A program made the translations under genes and the position numbers. A DNA stretch of 54,120 nucleotides from DAOTKC01 sp035449045. Its GTDB lineage: Bacteria > Bacillota > Clostridia > Christensenellales > CAG-917. Location: positions 1-54,120 of the forward strand of contig DAOTKC010000007.1 of NCBI GenBank assembly GCA_035449045.1, read 5' to 3'. Shown one piece after another: positions 1 to 12,000 of the stretch. Position 1 is the stretch's first letter. Each line of letters starts with the position of its first letter. The notes below the pieces were generated by a model that was not told where the DNA came from, searched no databases, and saw only the letters and a program-made list of their open reading frames with translations.

Positions 1-3000
1 CCGAGAAGTTGGTGGGCATGGAGACGGCGACGTAGGGGATAGTCCTCACTATGGCATTGTCTACAAGCTCGTCATTAAGGTAGCCGCTGAAAGTGACGGT
101 GTAGTTGGTCGCCGACACCGTATACATGTCGTAGTTGATGTAGGGGTTGATTTCCCACACCGTGTCGGCGCGGTAGTCGGCACCGATGTTGCTGACGAAG
201 GTGGCGGGCGCGAAGGCGCCTATCTTGTTCTTCTTAATCTCAACCTTGTTGGCGAGCATCTTCATGACGGGCAGGCTGAAGCTTATCGTCTGCTGTCCGC
301 CTCTTGCCGTGGTGAGCAGCGCCTCGACGACGGCCTCCTTGCCGTCGTAGGAGGGACGGTAGCCGCTCATGTTCCAAATCAGGTTGTATTGGCTGGCGCC
401 TATCTCGTATTTAATCGCCGAGTAGCCGCCCTCGCCGTTGGGCACATAGGCCATGACGAAGCGGATGTCGGGCAGATAGAGCGAGTTGCCGTCGGTGCGG
501 TAGGGATCGATGTAGTCGAAGGTGGTGAGGCCGTCGACGGTGAGGAAGGAGTTGGGACGGAGCGTGGCGTCAATCTTGTCTCGGCCGTATTTGACCTCGA
601 TGACGGAGCTGCCGTAAGTCGCGAGGTCGATGACGGAGAGTTCGCTGCCGTTGGCGACGATGAAGGCGACTTCCTTATTATAGTAGGTCACATATTGCGA
701 GTATACCTGCTTTCCTACCCTTCTGCCGCCGGCGGGGCTGCCGATGTAGTATTCCGAGCCGATGGCCGCGCTCGCGATATAGTCGCCGCCCTTGTAGAAG
801 CCGGAGGGATTCTTGATTTGAGTGAGGTTCCACTCGATGTCCATTTCCTTCATGAGGCCGCTCTTGAAGACGACGTAGCCGGTGGCGGGATAATCCTTCT
901 CGATGGTGTAGGACTTGAAGGGGTTGAAGCCGCGGAGCTCGTCTTTTACGAACAGCGAGCCGTATTCTTCGGGCGGGACTTCGGAGACGTCCTTGACGAT
1001 GACGTAGGCATAGCCGCCCAACGGGGTTGCGACGCGCTTGAACACGCGCTTGCCGGCGTGCAGCAGCTCGTTGTAGGGCAGATACTGCGAGGTGGCGCGC
1101 GTGAAGTCGGAGCCGGCCGGCACTTGGCCGTCGGCGAAGAAGATGTAGTCGACCTCTTCCTCTTCCACGGTGACGGGCACTGCCACTCTCTGGTAACCCG
1201 CTATGTCGTTGCCGATGGTGGCGGTGACGGTAAAGTTGCCGCCCCTGTAGTCGTAGACGAGGCCGGAGAGGTCCCAGCTGACGGGCAGCCGGTAGCCGTC
1301 CGCTATTATAGCGTAGGACTTGTAGTTGATGGAGAGCCGCGCGTTCTCGGCGTCGGAGGTGTAGTAGGGCTTGAAGGAGTAGGGATTGCCGAGTTCGTTG
1401 AGCTCGAGGTCGGTATTGTTGATGGACAGCGTCAGCGCGGCGATGTAGACGGTGCTGGGATAGGTGTAGTTGAAGCCGTTGGGATCGCCGATGACGGCGG
1501 CCGCCTTGAACTCGGCGCCCGCTCTGCCGTTGACGGTGGCGGGCAGCTCGCCCAACACGCCGCCGACGCTCGCCATCCACTTAATCGAGTATGCGCGCAC
1601 CTCGCCGTCGGCGTAGGTGACGTAGGCCGTTCTCGCAAAGCTGTAGTCCGCCGAATCGTAATCGGGGTTGTAGGAGAACGGGTTCTCGATGTAAATCTTG
1701 TCGGTCAGAAGCTTGACGCCCTGCTCGCTATAGCGCATCAGGTAGTGCGGATAGCCCTCGCTGTCGTAGTAAATGACGTTGACGGGCGAACGGTCGAGGA
1801 GCGTTACCGAGCGCACTCTGACGAGGCGGCTCAATCCGCCGTAGCTGACGACGGCGAGCACGTTCTCGTAGTAGGTGACGCCTGCCGTGACCTTGGTCAA
1901 ATCGGAGGTCTGATAGGAGGTGCCCGCGATGTCTGCGGCCTCGGCTATCCTGATGGTGAAGTTGATGTTGACCTTTCTGCCGTTCAAATCATAAGCCTCG
2001 GCAATCTCGCCGCTCTCAAGCGTCATGGCGGGCGCGACGAGCTGCGACTCGGTGGTGTTCTCGAGCGCGTCAATGACGATATCGCGCGCGCCCAGCGAGA
2101 TGCCTTGCGTAATGACGAGGGCGTCGGTGTTTTCAAGCGTCGTCACAATGTCGGTCATGCCCTCGCCGCTTATTCTGTAAGGCAGCGGCGAAACGGTGGG
2201 TTCGGCGGGCATATTGCGGATGTCGTATTGATAGGTGATGGTGACCGACACCTCGCGGAGCATGCCGCCGCCGCCCCAAAGCGCGGTGACGGTGTCGGAC
2301 GACTCGCCGAGCTTGCCCTTGCCCGTCACGTAGTTGCCGCCCATCTTGACGATGTTGCCGTAGGGGTCAACCTCGATTAGCGTAAAGTCGACGTCGTCGG
2401 GCAGTCCCACGAATTCGGCAACGTAGACGGTGAAGGTGAATTTGTTGTTGTCGCCAACCGGCAGCAGCCCGCCCAAGCTTTGAATCGTTGCCGTGGTGAC
2501 GAAGCTGTTTTCACCCGCCGCGGGAGCGGTGACCGACCAGTTGGTTATCGTTGCGTTGGCCGAGGCGCCGTTTGAGAATTTAACAATGGCGGCGGTGATG
2601 CCGGTGAAAGGCCCGTCAAGCTCTTCGTTCCAGAGGATGTTCTGGCTTTCGCCCGACAGCACCGAGGCTTCAGTCACGGTGACGCTGCCCGTTACTACGT
2701 TGTTCATAGTATAGGTGCGCGAATAGCGGTTTCTCGTCAGCGTTACCGTGGCGCTGTTAGTCGCCGAGGTGTAGTTGATGTTGGTGGCGTTGTAGGCCGC
2801 CAGAGTGGTTGTGACGCCGTCCACCGTGATGTTTCTGTTGAGCCCGATGTTCTCGACATAGGGGTTGGTGATGTGGATGTCGAAGACGACCGATACCGTG
2901 GCAACCGAGATGTTGACCGTTCTCGAATCGGAGGTCACGAAACGCGTCAGCGTGGGATCGAAGACGGCGTTCATGGTAGTGGAGCTCAGCGTGTAGTTGC

Positions 3001-6000
3001 TCGTCCAGTTGATGCCGACGCTGTAAGTCGCGGCGTCGCCGCTGAACTTATAGACGGCGGTGGCAGGCAGCGCGCCGAACTCGGTGAGCGTCAGCGTGCC
3101 GGACAAGATGTTGGCGCCGTTCACGGTAATCGACTCGACGACGGTGCCGGCAAAGACGGCGTCGTAGCTCTCGAAATAAGTGCCCGTCGAGTTGGAGAAG
3201 GAGAACTTCTGCGTGGCGCTGCTGTAGCTCTTTCTGATGCTGGTGAGATCGGTGTCGCCCAGCGGCAGCTCGATGACGGCTTCGGCGAACTCGCTCTTGA
3301 GATAGTCGTTGTGCACGGTGTAGTAGACGGGCAGCACGGGCACGCCGAAGTTGGTGACATTGAGGGTGACCGAGCTTATGACGGTCGTGGGCAGCGCGCC
3401 GTTCCTTAAGGCGGTGCTCCTGATTGAAATGCTGAGTGCGGTCTCCGCCGAGGTCGCGGTAAAGGCTATGCCGTTGTTCCAGATAATGGAGCAGTTGCTG
3501 ACGCTCTCGGTGACGGTGCCGTTGGAGAAGTTGACTGTGCACTCGGTGGCCAGCGTGCCGAAGCGCGCGTAGCTCAAGCTGCCGGTGGCAAGCACGTCGA
3601 CGCCCGCGATGTAGACGGATGCCGCAACGAACTCCGAGCCGGTGGCGTTAACGGTCTCGCGGTATTGCCCCTTGGTGAAGGTGAACTGCGTGCCGTTGTA
3701 GACGCGGCTGACGCCGGTGACGGAAGTGCCGCCGCCAATGCTGATTGTGACGGTCTGGGTGTTGAAGCTCGCCTGCACGAATTTGTTGAGGTGGGCGGTG
3801 TAGAGCGCGTCAACGGCGCCGCCCGTGACGGCGACCGAGATAGTCTGCGAATACTGCCCGCCGACCAGCTGCGTGCCGGTCAGTTTGACGGTCATCGAAG
3901 TCGTCGTGGGCGTGATGTAGCCGCCGTTGTTCCATGTTATCGGCAGCGTCAACGGCGCCGAGGAGCCGCTGAAGATGATGGTAGCATTGGCGGGCAGCGC
4001 GGCAAACTTAGCGTAGCTGAAGCCGTCCAAAAGATTTACCGCTACGCCGCCTACCGTGACGCTGATTGCAGTTATCGTCTGGGTGTCGGCGGTTTGAGCC
4101 GGCGCCGTCATCTTGTAGCCGTTGGTCTCGAAAGTGAAGTTGCCGTCCGCGTAAGTGCGCTTGACGCCGCTGACGAGGTATTCGCCGCCGCCCAACGTTA
4201 TCGTCATCGAGGGCTTCTCCTCGAAGCTCGAGACGAGGTAAATGTTGTCGACCGAGCGCGAGGACGCGTCGATTTCGGCGGTGTTGTTCAAAACGTGGAG
4301 CGCTACGGTGATTACGTGGTCGTTAATGAACTGCGGGCTGGTCAGTTTCGCCGTGACATTCTTTACGGCATCGGTGCCCGAGGTAAAGGCGACGCCGTTG
4401 TTCCAGACGATGTTGAAGTTGACGGTTTTGCCGTCGGACAGGAGCATGGAGCCCGTGGCCGGCAGCGCGCCGAACTTGACATAGTCCATGGCGTAGCTAC
4501 CCGTCGTGCCCGTCATGCCCGCGATATTGAGGGAGGCGAGGTCGACGAGGCTGACGGTGACGGCGAAGCGCGCCCTACCTATCCAGGCATAGACTACGCT
4601 GCCGTTGGTAATGGCCGAGGCTCCGCCCGCGGGAAGCTCCCAATAAGTCACTTTGGCGGGACGGATATATTCGATGCCGTTGACGAGATATTTAATATAG
4701 GCCTGTGTGCCGGCGCCGGTGTAGACGCCGTTTTCGACGTCGGACCTGAAGTAGTTCTCGACAGCCGAGAGGTAGACGTTGACGGCGTATTCGCCCGAAG
4801 CCGAGGCGGGCACATAGTTTCCGCCCGACTGCTCGGCGGCGAAGTAGACGTCGGTGAGCGTCATCTTGGACGTTCTGACCGTCAGCCTAAGGAGCTGCCG
4901 TTCGCCGTTTGCCGCGCCGAGAGCGCCGTTTGCGCCCGCGCCCGCTTCCACGGTGGCGTAGGCGCGGTTGCTGTCATAGGAGAAGGCGGTGGCGTTCTTG
5001 ACGTAGAGGTTTTCGGCGGCGCCGCCGTTATACTCGCTGTATACCGTGCCATCTCTTGTGAAGAGCTTGAAGCCGAGTGTAGTGAGGCCGGTGCCCGGGA
5101 TTACCGCGCCGAAGAGCGCGGCGTCATAGCGGGCGAAGTCTTTGACAAAGAGCGACTTGCCTGCCGCCGCCTGTTCGGGCGAAGCGGGACGATAGAGGTT
5201 GGCTACTGCGTCGAGATAGTAGAGTGTGTATCCGGCGTCGGTGTAGTTCTCGCCGGCGACAGCCCTGCCGTGGACGCGGTAGTCATAGTCGAGATAGTAA
5301 GTGAGCGTATCCCAGTAGGCGTCGAGGTCGAGCTTGGTGCCGTCGCCGAAGGTGACATTGAGTTTAGAGTAAGCGTCGGTGAGATACCACATCGGGTTGG
5401 CCGCCTGAGTGTCGGAGAGGTTAAGCGTCAGCGGACACGCCGTCTTGGCGGCGACCGTGACCGTCCTCACCGTTTCGTAACTCCACCAGGTGTCGGAGCC
5501 GCCTATGGCAAGGCGCGCCTCAAAGGAGCCCTGGCCGAGATAGCTGATATCGCCGAGGTCTTCGGGCAGTATCAGCGACACCACCGTCTTATATTTGTAG
5601 TAGACGCCCTTGTCGGCGGGCCTCACAAAGAGGCTTTCGCCCGCAAGCTTCTCTTCGGCGGTGGCAAGCGCCATCGTCTTTCCGGTCAGCTTGTAGATGG
5701 GATAATCGGCGTGCAGTTCGGCGTTGTAGGCGATATAACCGATGTCATACATGACGTCGAGGCTGTAGCCCGCGAGCAGGCCGCCGCTCTCGAGATAGGG
5801 ATTGTAGGAGATGTTGCCCGCAATCGACTGCACTTTGCGCGCCTCCATATAGACGAAGACGTTGTCGATTCGCTGCGGAATCTTCTCGCGCTTGCCGACG
5901 ATGACGCTGACATAGCACCAGAAGCCCTGGTCGGGCGTCCAGCCCGGCGCGTTGATTATGCTGAGGAGATTGGTTAAATCCCATTCCGCGCTCAAGTAGG

Positions 6001-9000
6001 CCTTGCTGCCGCCGGTGTAGCCGACGTAGACGTTGGGATAGTTGAGCGAGGCGTCCATCTTGAAGGACCTGATGTAGTCGGCAACGTTACTCGCGTTGAG
6101 GCCGGAAATCAAGAGGCCGTTCTCGCCCTGAATCATAGCGGCGGGCGTGTAGTTCTTGGCGAAGCTGTCGTAAGTCATCGAGCTTATCTTGATGGTCTTG
6201 GGATTCTTAAGCTCGGCGACCGCTCTGTTCTTGACGCTCATGACGGTGTAGGCCGTCACGGGCGCCGCTCCGCCCGCCTGATAGGTGAAGAAGACGAAGT
6301 AGGTGCCGCCCTCTAGGTCGTTGATGTTGGCAAGCTCGAGGTCGAGCATGATGTCATATTCGGCGAAGGGACGCGTCTTATCCTCGGCCAGAATGCGGTA
6401 GACTTTCTTGGTGTCCCAAGCAATCGAGCCTTCGGTCAGGATATAGTTGCCCATGTTGTCGGTCAGGAACTTATCCTCGCCGATCTTTATCTTGGCGCCC
6501 GCGCCTTCCACCGACATATACTTGAATTTATTGTTGGCGAAATACACTCTGACGGCGTCAGGCAGCGCGGTGGACGCGCCGCCGAGCTGATCGATCGAGA
6601 TGGTGGAGCCGTCGTAGTTCTTAATGCGGTTAAAGCTCCATGTATCGCTGACGGTGACGGGTATCACCATGTAGAGAATGTTCTGGACATAACCGTAAAT
6701 GTAGCTGTCGGCGCCCGGCGAGAGAATGACGTGCGAGGTATCCCACGAGATGTTGACGCCGCCGCCGTAGTTGAAGTTGAGATAGTCATAGAAGTTGGTG
6801 CCGCGCGAGTCGGTGCCGTCATAGAAGAGCGCGCCCACCTTTTGAGGATAGAAGCTCTCGTTGAGAAGCTTGGCGGGGTCGAGCTCGACGGGATCGAAGG
6901 GGTTGGATATGACGGTCAGCGTCAGCTGTTCGGCGTAAATCGGGTTGCCGAGGTTGCCGTAGGTGTCCTCGACGGTGGAAACCGACTTGAAGTTGAGGCC
7001 GTTGCTGACAATGGAGACCTCGCACCATTCGCCCTTTGCAAGCGAGTTGCCGTTCATCGGGCGGTGATTGATGTTGATGTCGATTTCGGCTATCTCGTTT
7101 TCGGCGAGCTTGTCGATATAAATCGTCATTCTCGCCTGGCTGTTGATGACGTAGACGCCGGCGTAACTGCCCGCCGCAATCTGGTTGAGCCTATCTCTCG
7201 AGGGCACTTTGTATTCTCCGCCTTCGAGAACGTAGACTCTGTAGTCGCCCGTCGTGACGTTGGTGTAGACGGTCTGGCCCATAATGGTGCGGACGTTGGA
7301 TGGACGCAGCGTGCCGTGGACGGCGGGGTTGTAAGCCGCCGAATAAAGGGCGGACTCGCAGGGCTCGTAGGCGAGCGGGAAGGGCATCAAGCTGGCGAGC
7401 AGCATGCTTATGCTGGGCAGGATGTTGCCGAGGAAGCCGCCGAGGTCGAAGCCTAGGAAGTTGAAGTTGAAGAGCCCCATCAAATCGAATCCGACGGCGC
7501 CGCTTATGGCGTCAATCAAGAACAGCGTCATCTGGTGAGGCGCCGACTTGAACTTGGCGCGCCATGCCGCAAGATAGGCGGCGCGCGCCGTATTGTAGGC
7601 GGATTCGGTCTCGAACTCGGCGCGGTCGGGCATAATGTAGATGGGATTGGTGGTAACCTCGGTATCGGCGCAGAGAACCTCGACAATGATTCTTCCTATC
7701 GCAATCAGCAGGTTGTTGAACTTCTCGGGGTTGAAGTTAATCGAAATCGAGGTGTAGCGCGTGATGTTTTCGGTGACGCCGTTCATGGTGCTGGCCACCG
7801 AGTCGATGTTGGGATACCAGTCGTTGTTGTTCCAGAGATAGACGTCGAGGCTGTCGATGAGCTCGAGCAAGGCGGGAATAAGGGCGTCAATCGAGATGCC
7901 GTCGGGCATGCCGAGGCCCTCGCCCAAAAGCCCGAGAATGGCGTCGCGGTCGATTTCGGGAAGTGCCGAAGCGGTGGCGACGTTGTTGGACGCCGTTGTC
8001 GCCGTCGACGCGTTGGCTTCCTCCTCATCGCCGCCGAGCAACGTGTCGATGTTGCCGAGTAGCTCGCGGAGGTCGATGCCTTTAATGTTGGAGAGGTTGA
8101 GCGGGAAAGTCAAATCCATGCCGATGAGGCCGCCTATCCAGCCGGGGATGGTGCCGCCGCTGCCCAGCCAATCGAGAATGCCTTGCAGGCCTGCGCCGAC
8201 AAGGTTTCTGGGGTCGAGCCACAGGTTATAGTTGCCCAGCCAGATGGCGAGCTCGTAAGAGCTGTCGCTGTTTGCCCATGCATCGCGCTGAGGATGCTCG
8301 GCGGTGATGGGGATGTAGAGGCGGTTGTATTCGTCCTTCTGAATGGGTATGGTGGCATTGGTCTGGTAGGCCCCGCTGTGCTGAGTCTCGTTGGGACGGT
8401 TGTTGGACACCAGCGCGTCGGTATATTTGACAATATCGATAGAGAGGTCGATGTCAAGTCCGTCGATGAGGTTCAAAATGAGGCTGCCTATGCCGCCGGC
8501 ATAGACCAGTCCGCCGTAGGCGCCCGACAGGTCGTCGGTGTTGACCTTGGCGGTGTCGACGACTTTCTCTCTCGTCGAAAGTTTGATGCTGCCGAATGTC
8601 AGCTCGAAGGACTCGCCGACGCTGTCGCCCGCGCCCTTGATGCCTATGCTCTGCAGTCCGTCGGTGAGGTCGAGTATCAGCGACATCTCCTGCAGCTTGG
8701 GAATATCCAGACTGACGTCGGGCGGCATCTTAAGACTTAAGAGCTCAAGCACGCTGTCGACGATGCCGTTCATGTCGGTGCCTAAAAGCTTGAGCAGCTG
8801 CTTCACTAAGTTCTTATCGAAGGAGATGCTAAGCCTGCCCGTTTCGAGCGCTACGCCGATGTAGACGGGCTCGTCCAAAGTCTCTTGGTCAATCTGGTCG
8901 ACGTCGTCGAGCTCTTCGTCGGAGCTGGTCGCCGTCTTCTCTTCTTCCTCGTCGCCGCCGCCGAGTAAGCCGCCCAGCGAGTTGACAATTCCCATAAGCC

Positions 9001-12000
9001 CGATGAGCTTGAACTTGGGCAGGCCGAGGCTGGAGAGGTCGACGAACAGTGCGCCTTCCTCATATTCGGTGAGGTTTTCGGTGGAGCCCGAAGAGACGCG
9101 GTCGACGTAGGTATAGGCGCCCACGCTGCCGAGGTAGTAAAGTCCCAGCATGACCTTGTTGATGGGCGCGCCGAACACTATCTCGATGAAGATGTCGGAC
9201 TTCAAGATGGATGCGATATCGACGGAGCCGCCCGAAAGCAGGCCGGAGATAAGCCCGCCCACCTTGAGGTCGGCCGCTATGTTGAGCTTGAGGTTGACCA
9301 TGCCCTCGGGAAGTATGAGGTTGAACTTCTGCATAAACGCGGCAAGGTCGAATTCCTCGTCCTCGGCGACTTGCGAGCCGCCGATTATGACAGCGAGAAG
9401 CTTAGAAACCCAGCTCTGGAAGCTGTATTCGTAGTTGATGTCGCCGGTGTTGAGCGCGGTGTCGGTGGTATTGAAGATGATGTCGCCCGATATGTTGAGC
9501 GAGAGGTCATCAAGGAGCACCTCCATCTGCGAGAAGTCCAAGCCGTTGTTGAATTTTATGGCATCCTCATAGAGGCTGATGTAGAACCTTGTGTTGCCGT
9601 CGATGTGGGAGGCGAGGGTATTCAAATCTATCGGCTCGTAGCTCTTACCCTGCATGATGTAGAGGGAGCGCGTCTTGTAGATAATCCTGCCCGTGGTGTC
9701 GGTCTCGCCGGGGATGACGGCAATCGCGCGGCCGCCCTCGTCATAGTAGTAGCTGATATAGCCGTTGACAGCGGAGGAGACAGAGGTCACGACGATTTCC
9801 TCAAAGAACACGGGCATGAAGCCGGTGTAGTCGTGAGTAATGACGGAATCGACTAGGGATAGGCTGGCGTAGATGTTACCTAAAACCCTGATGTCGAAGA
9901 AGGGGCGCGTCACGCCATCGCTGCTCTTGATGAAGAGGCTGTCGTTTGCCAGCATCTCTTCGTCGGAGGCAAAGGGATAGATGGCGCGGCTCAGGTGCCT
10001 CGTCAAATGGGCGTTAAAGCGCGCGTAGGAGGACGCCAGCGTCAGACCCGAGCTTGTGGTGTATTCCTTTCTGATGACCTGATAGAGCGTTCTCGCGACG
10101 GCCACCGTGACGGGATTTGCGGGAACCGGCGCGCCCGGCGCGTAGACATCGATAAAGTAGAGGCCGGTGCCCAGCGCAATCTGTTCGGGCGTGGCGCGGT
10201 TATACTCGCCCGCCGAGTTTTTGGTGTAAAGCGACAGCGCGGCGGCGATTTCGGATTCCTCGGCAACGCGGTATCTCGTGAAGAGGTCTTCGCCCGCCGC
10301 TATTTCGGCATCCGTCGCGTGCGCGTAGCCCGCGCCCGAATTATGGTATATCGTCTGGCGCATGGCTATCTGCGGCGCGATGGCGGGCGTGAAGCTTCTT
10401 ATGAACAGCCCTTCGGCCTCGGTGAATGCCGAAAGCGATTCGGGGCAAATATAGCCGCCCGCGCCGTCGGAGATGTAGAGCGACAGCCTGGTCGCAATCT
10501 GCTTGGCCGAAGCCTGGGTGTAATTTATGTCGTCGAGGGTGTATAGTATGGTGCCGAAGGCGCCTTCCTCCCTTAGCTCTTCAAGGGTGGGCTCGGAATA
10601 GATGCCGCTCTTGAAAATTCTCAGCCGCTTGGAGGCCTTGAACTGGGCGTCGGTCGGCTTGGTGAAGACTTCGGTATAGAGGCCGGAGCCCGACGCTATC
10701 TGATGCGCCGCGGCCGGGATATATTCGCCGCCCGACAGCACATAGAGCTTTCGGAGCGCGGCGAGCTGGGCCGCCGTAACCGGCGTCCAAACGGATTCGT
10801 CGAGGGTGTAGACGGTGGCGTCGTTATAGCGTCCCTCGCTGTCCAAACCGAGATAAATATCGCCGAGGTCGGGCAGGCTGAAGGGCTCGGTGTCGTCCAT
10901 CATCGAGTAGGAGTAGTCGATGAACGCCTGAATAAGCTTGAGGTTCAGCGCCGCCGCGAAATATTCGGGACGGAAGAGTATCATCATGAACGCCCTCGGG
11001 TTCAGGACGATGGAGGACGCCGAGGTCAAATCGGAGGTGCCGGCAAAGTCCATGCCGAGGGTGTCGGTGAGAAGTTCCTCAAGCATCTTGCCGATGTTAA
11101 GCCCCGCCAGCCTGAGCTTGGGTATGCCCCACGCCGAAAGGTCTAAGAAGGCGTCCTGCCCGTTCAGGTAGATGCCGTTGGTGACGGGCTTGGCGGGGTT
11201 GGTGGAGCCATCGAAGAGCTCAATCTTGACCTGCAGGTTCTCGAGGTCGCCGAAGTCGACGTAGACCGACAGCGAAAGGTCATAGACTATGTTATCCATG
11301 GTATCGGTGGCGCGGATTTCCACCCACGGATTGTTGAAGACGTTGAGCAGCTTGACGAGGTCGGAAATGTCAAGCGCGGGGTTGGCCTGGTTGGTCTTGC
11401 CGATGTAGTAGCCGAGCTTGCCCGAAACCTCGTAGTTGAATTTCCAATCGGCAAAGTCGAGATAGTCGACGGCGTCGGAGGGAACGAGCGAGCCGTCGGG
11501 GTCGCCCTTCTTGAAGGCCTTGGTCTGCAAATCGTAGAGCGAGATGCCGAGCTCGAGCGAAATATCTCTGCCCTCGTAGACGTCGCTGAACTTGATGTTG
11601 GCGCCGAAGGTCAAATCGTTGAGGTTGAGCCAGAGCGCGCCCGCGCTGATGTCGGGAAGCATAATCGTTTCGGCCAGCCTTATCTGCGATTCGTTGAAGA
11701 GCCTGAATATCTGCGTGAACAGGTCTTCGGCGAAGACGAAGGAGACGCGGCTCGAGGAGTAGCTTATCTTTTCGATGAAGCTGTCGATAAGTTTGTAGAC
11801 GGTCTCGCCGATGAGCCCGTAGTTGGGCACGCCGTCGTCGGCCGAGGCCGAAGCGGTCGTCCCGCCTAAAAGCGAGGAGAGGTTGAGGCCGGAAAGCTTA
11901 ATCTTGGCGAGATTGAGCTTGTCGGCGGCGGGAACCCAGCCGCCCTCGGCCTCGCTCCAAATCTTGGTGTTGGAAACAAGTCCGGCGAGGTCGATATAGA

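Noticed and set aside
389..2380. 663-codon plus-strand ORF
   Set aside because: Lies wholly opposite the giant lipoprotein frame; composition is Val/Gly/Asp-rich without domains, no SD, and it is the expected complement of that gene's codon usage.
3665..5977. 770-codon plus-strand ORF
   Set aside because: Same reason as the 389-2380 frame: a compositional antisense shadow with no recognisable domain.
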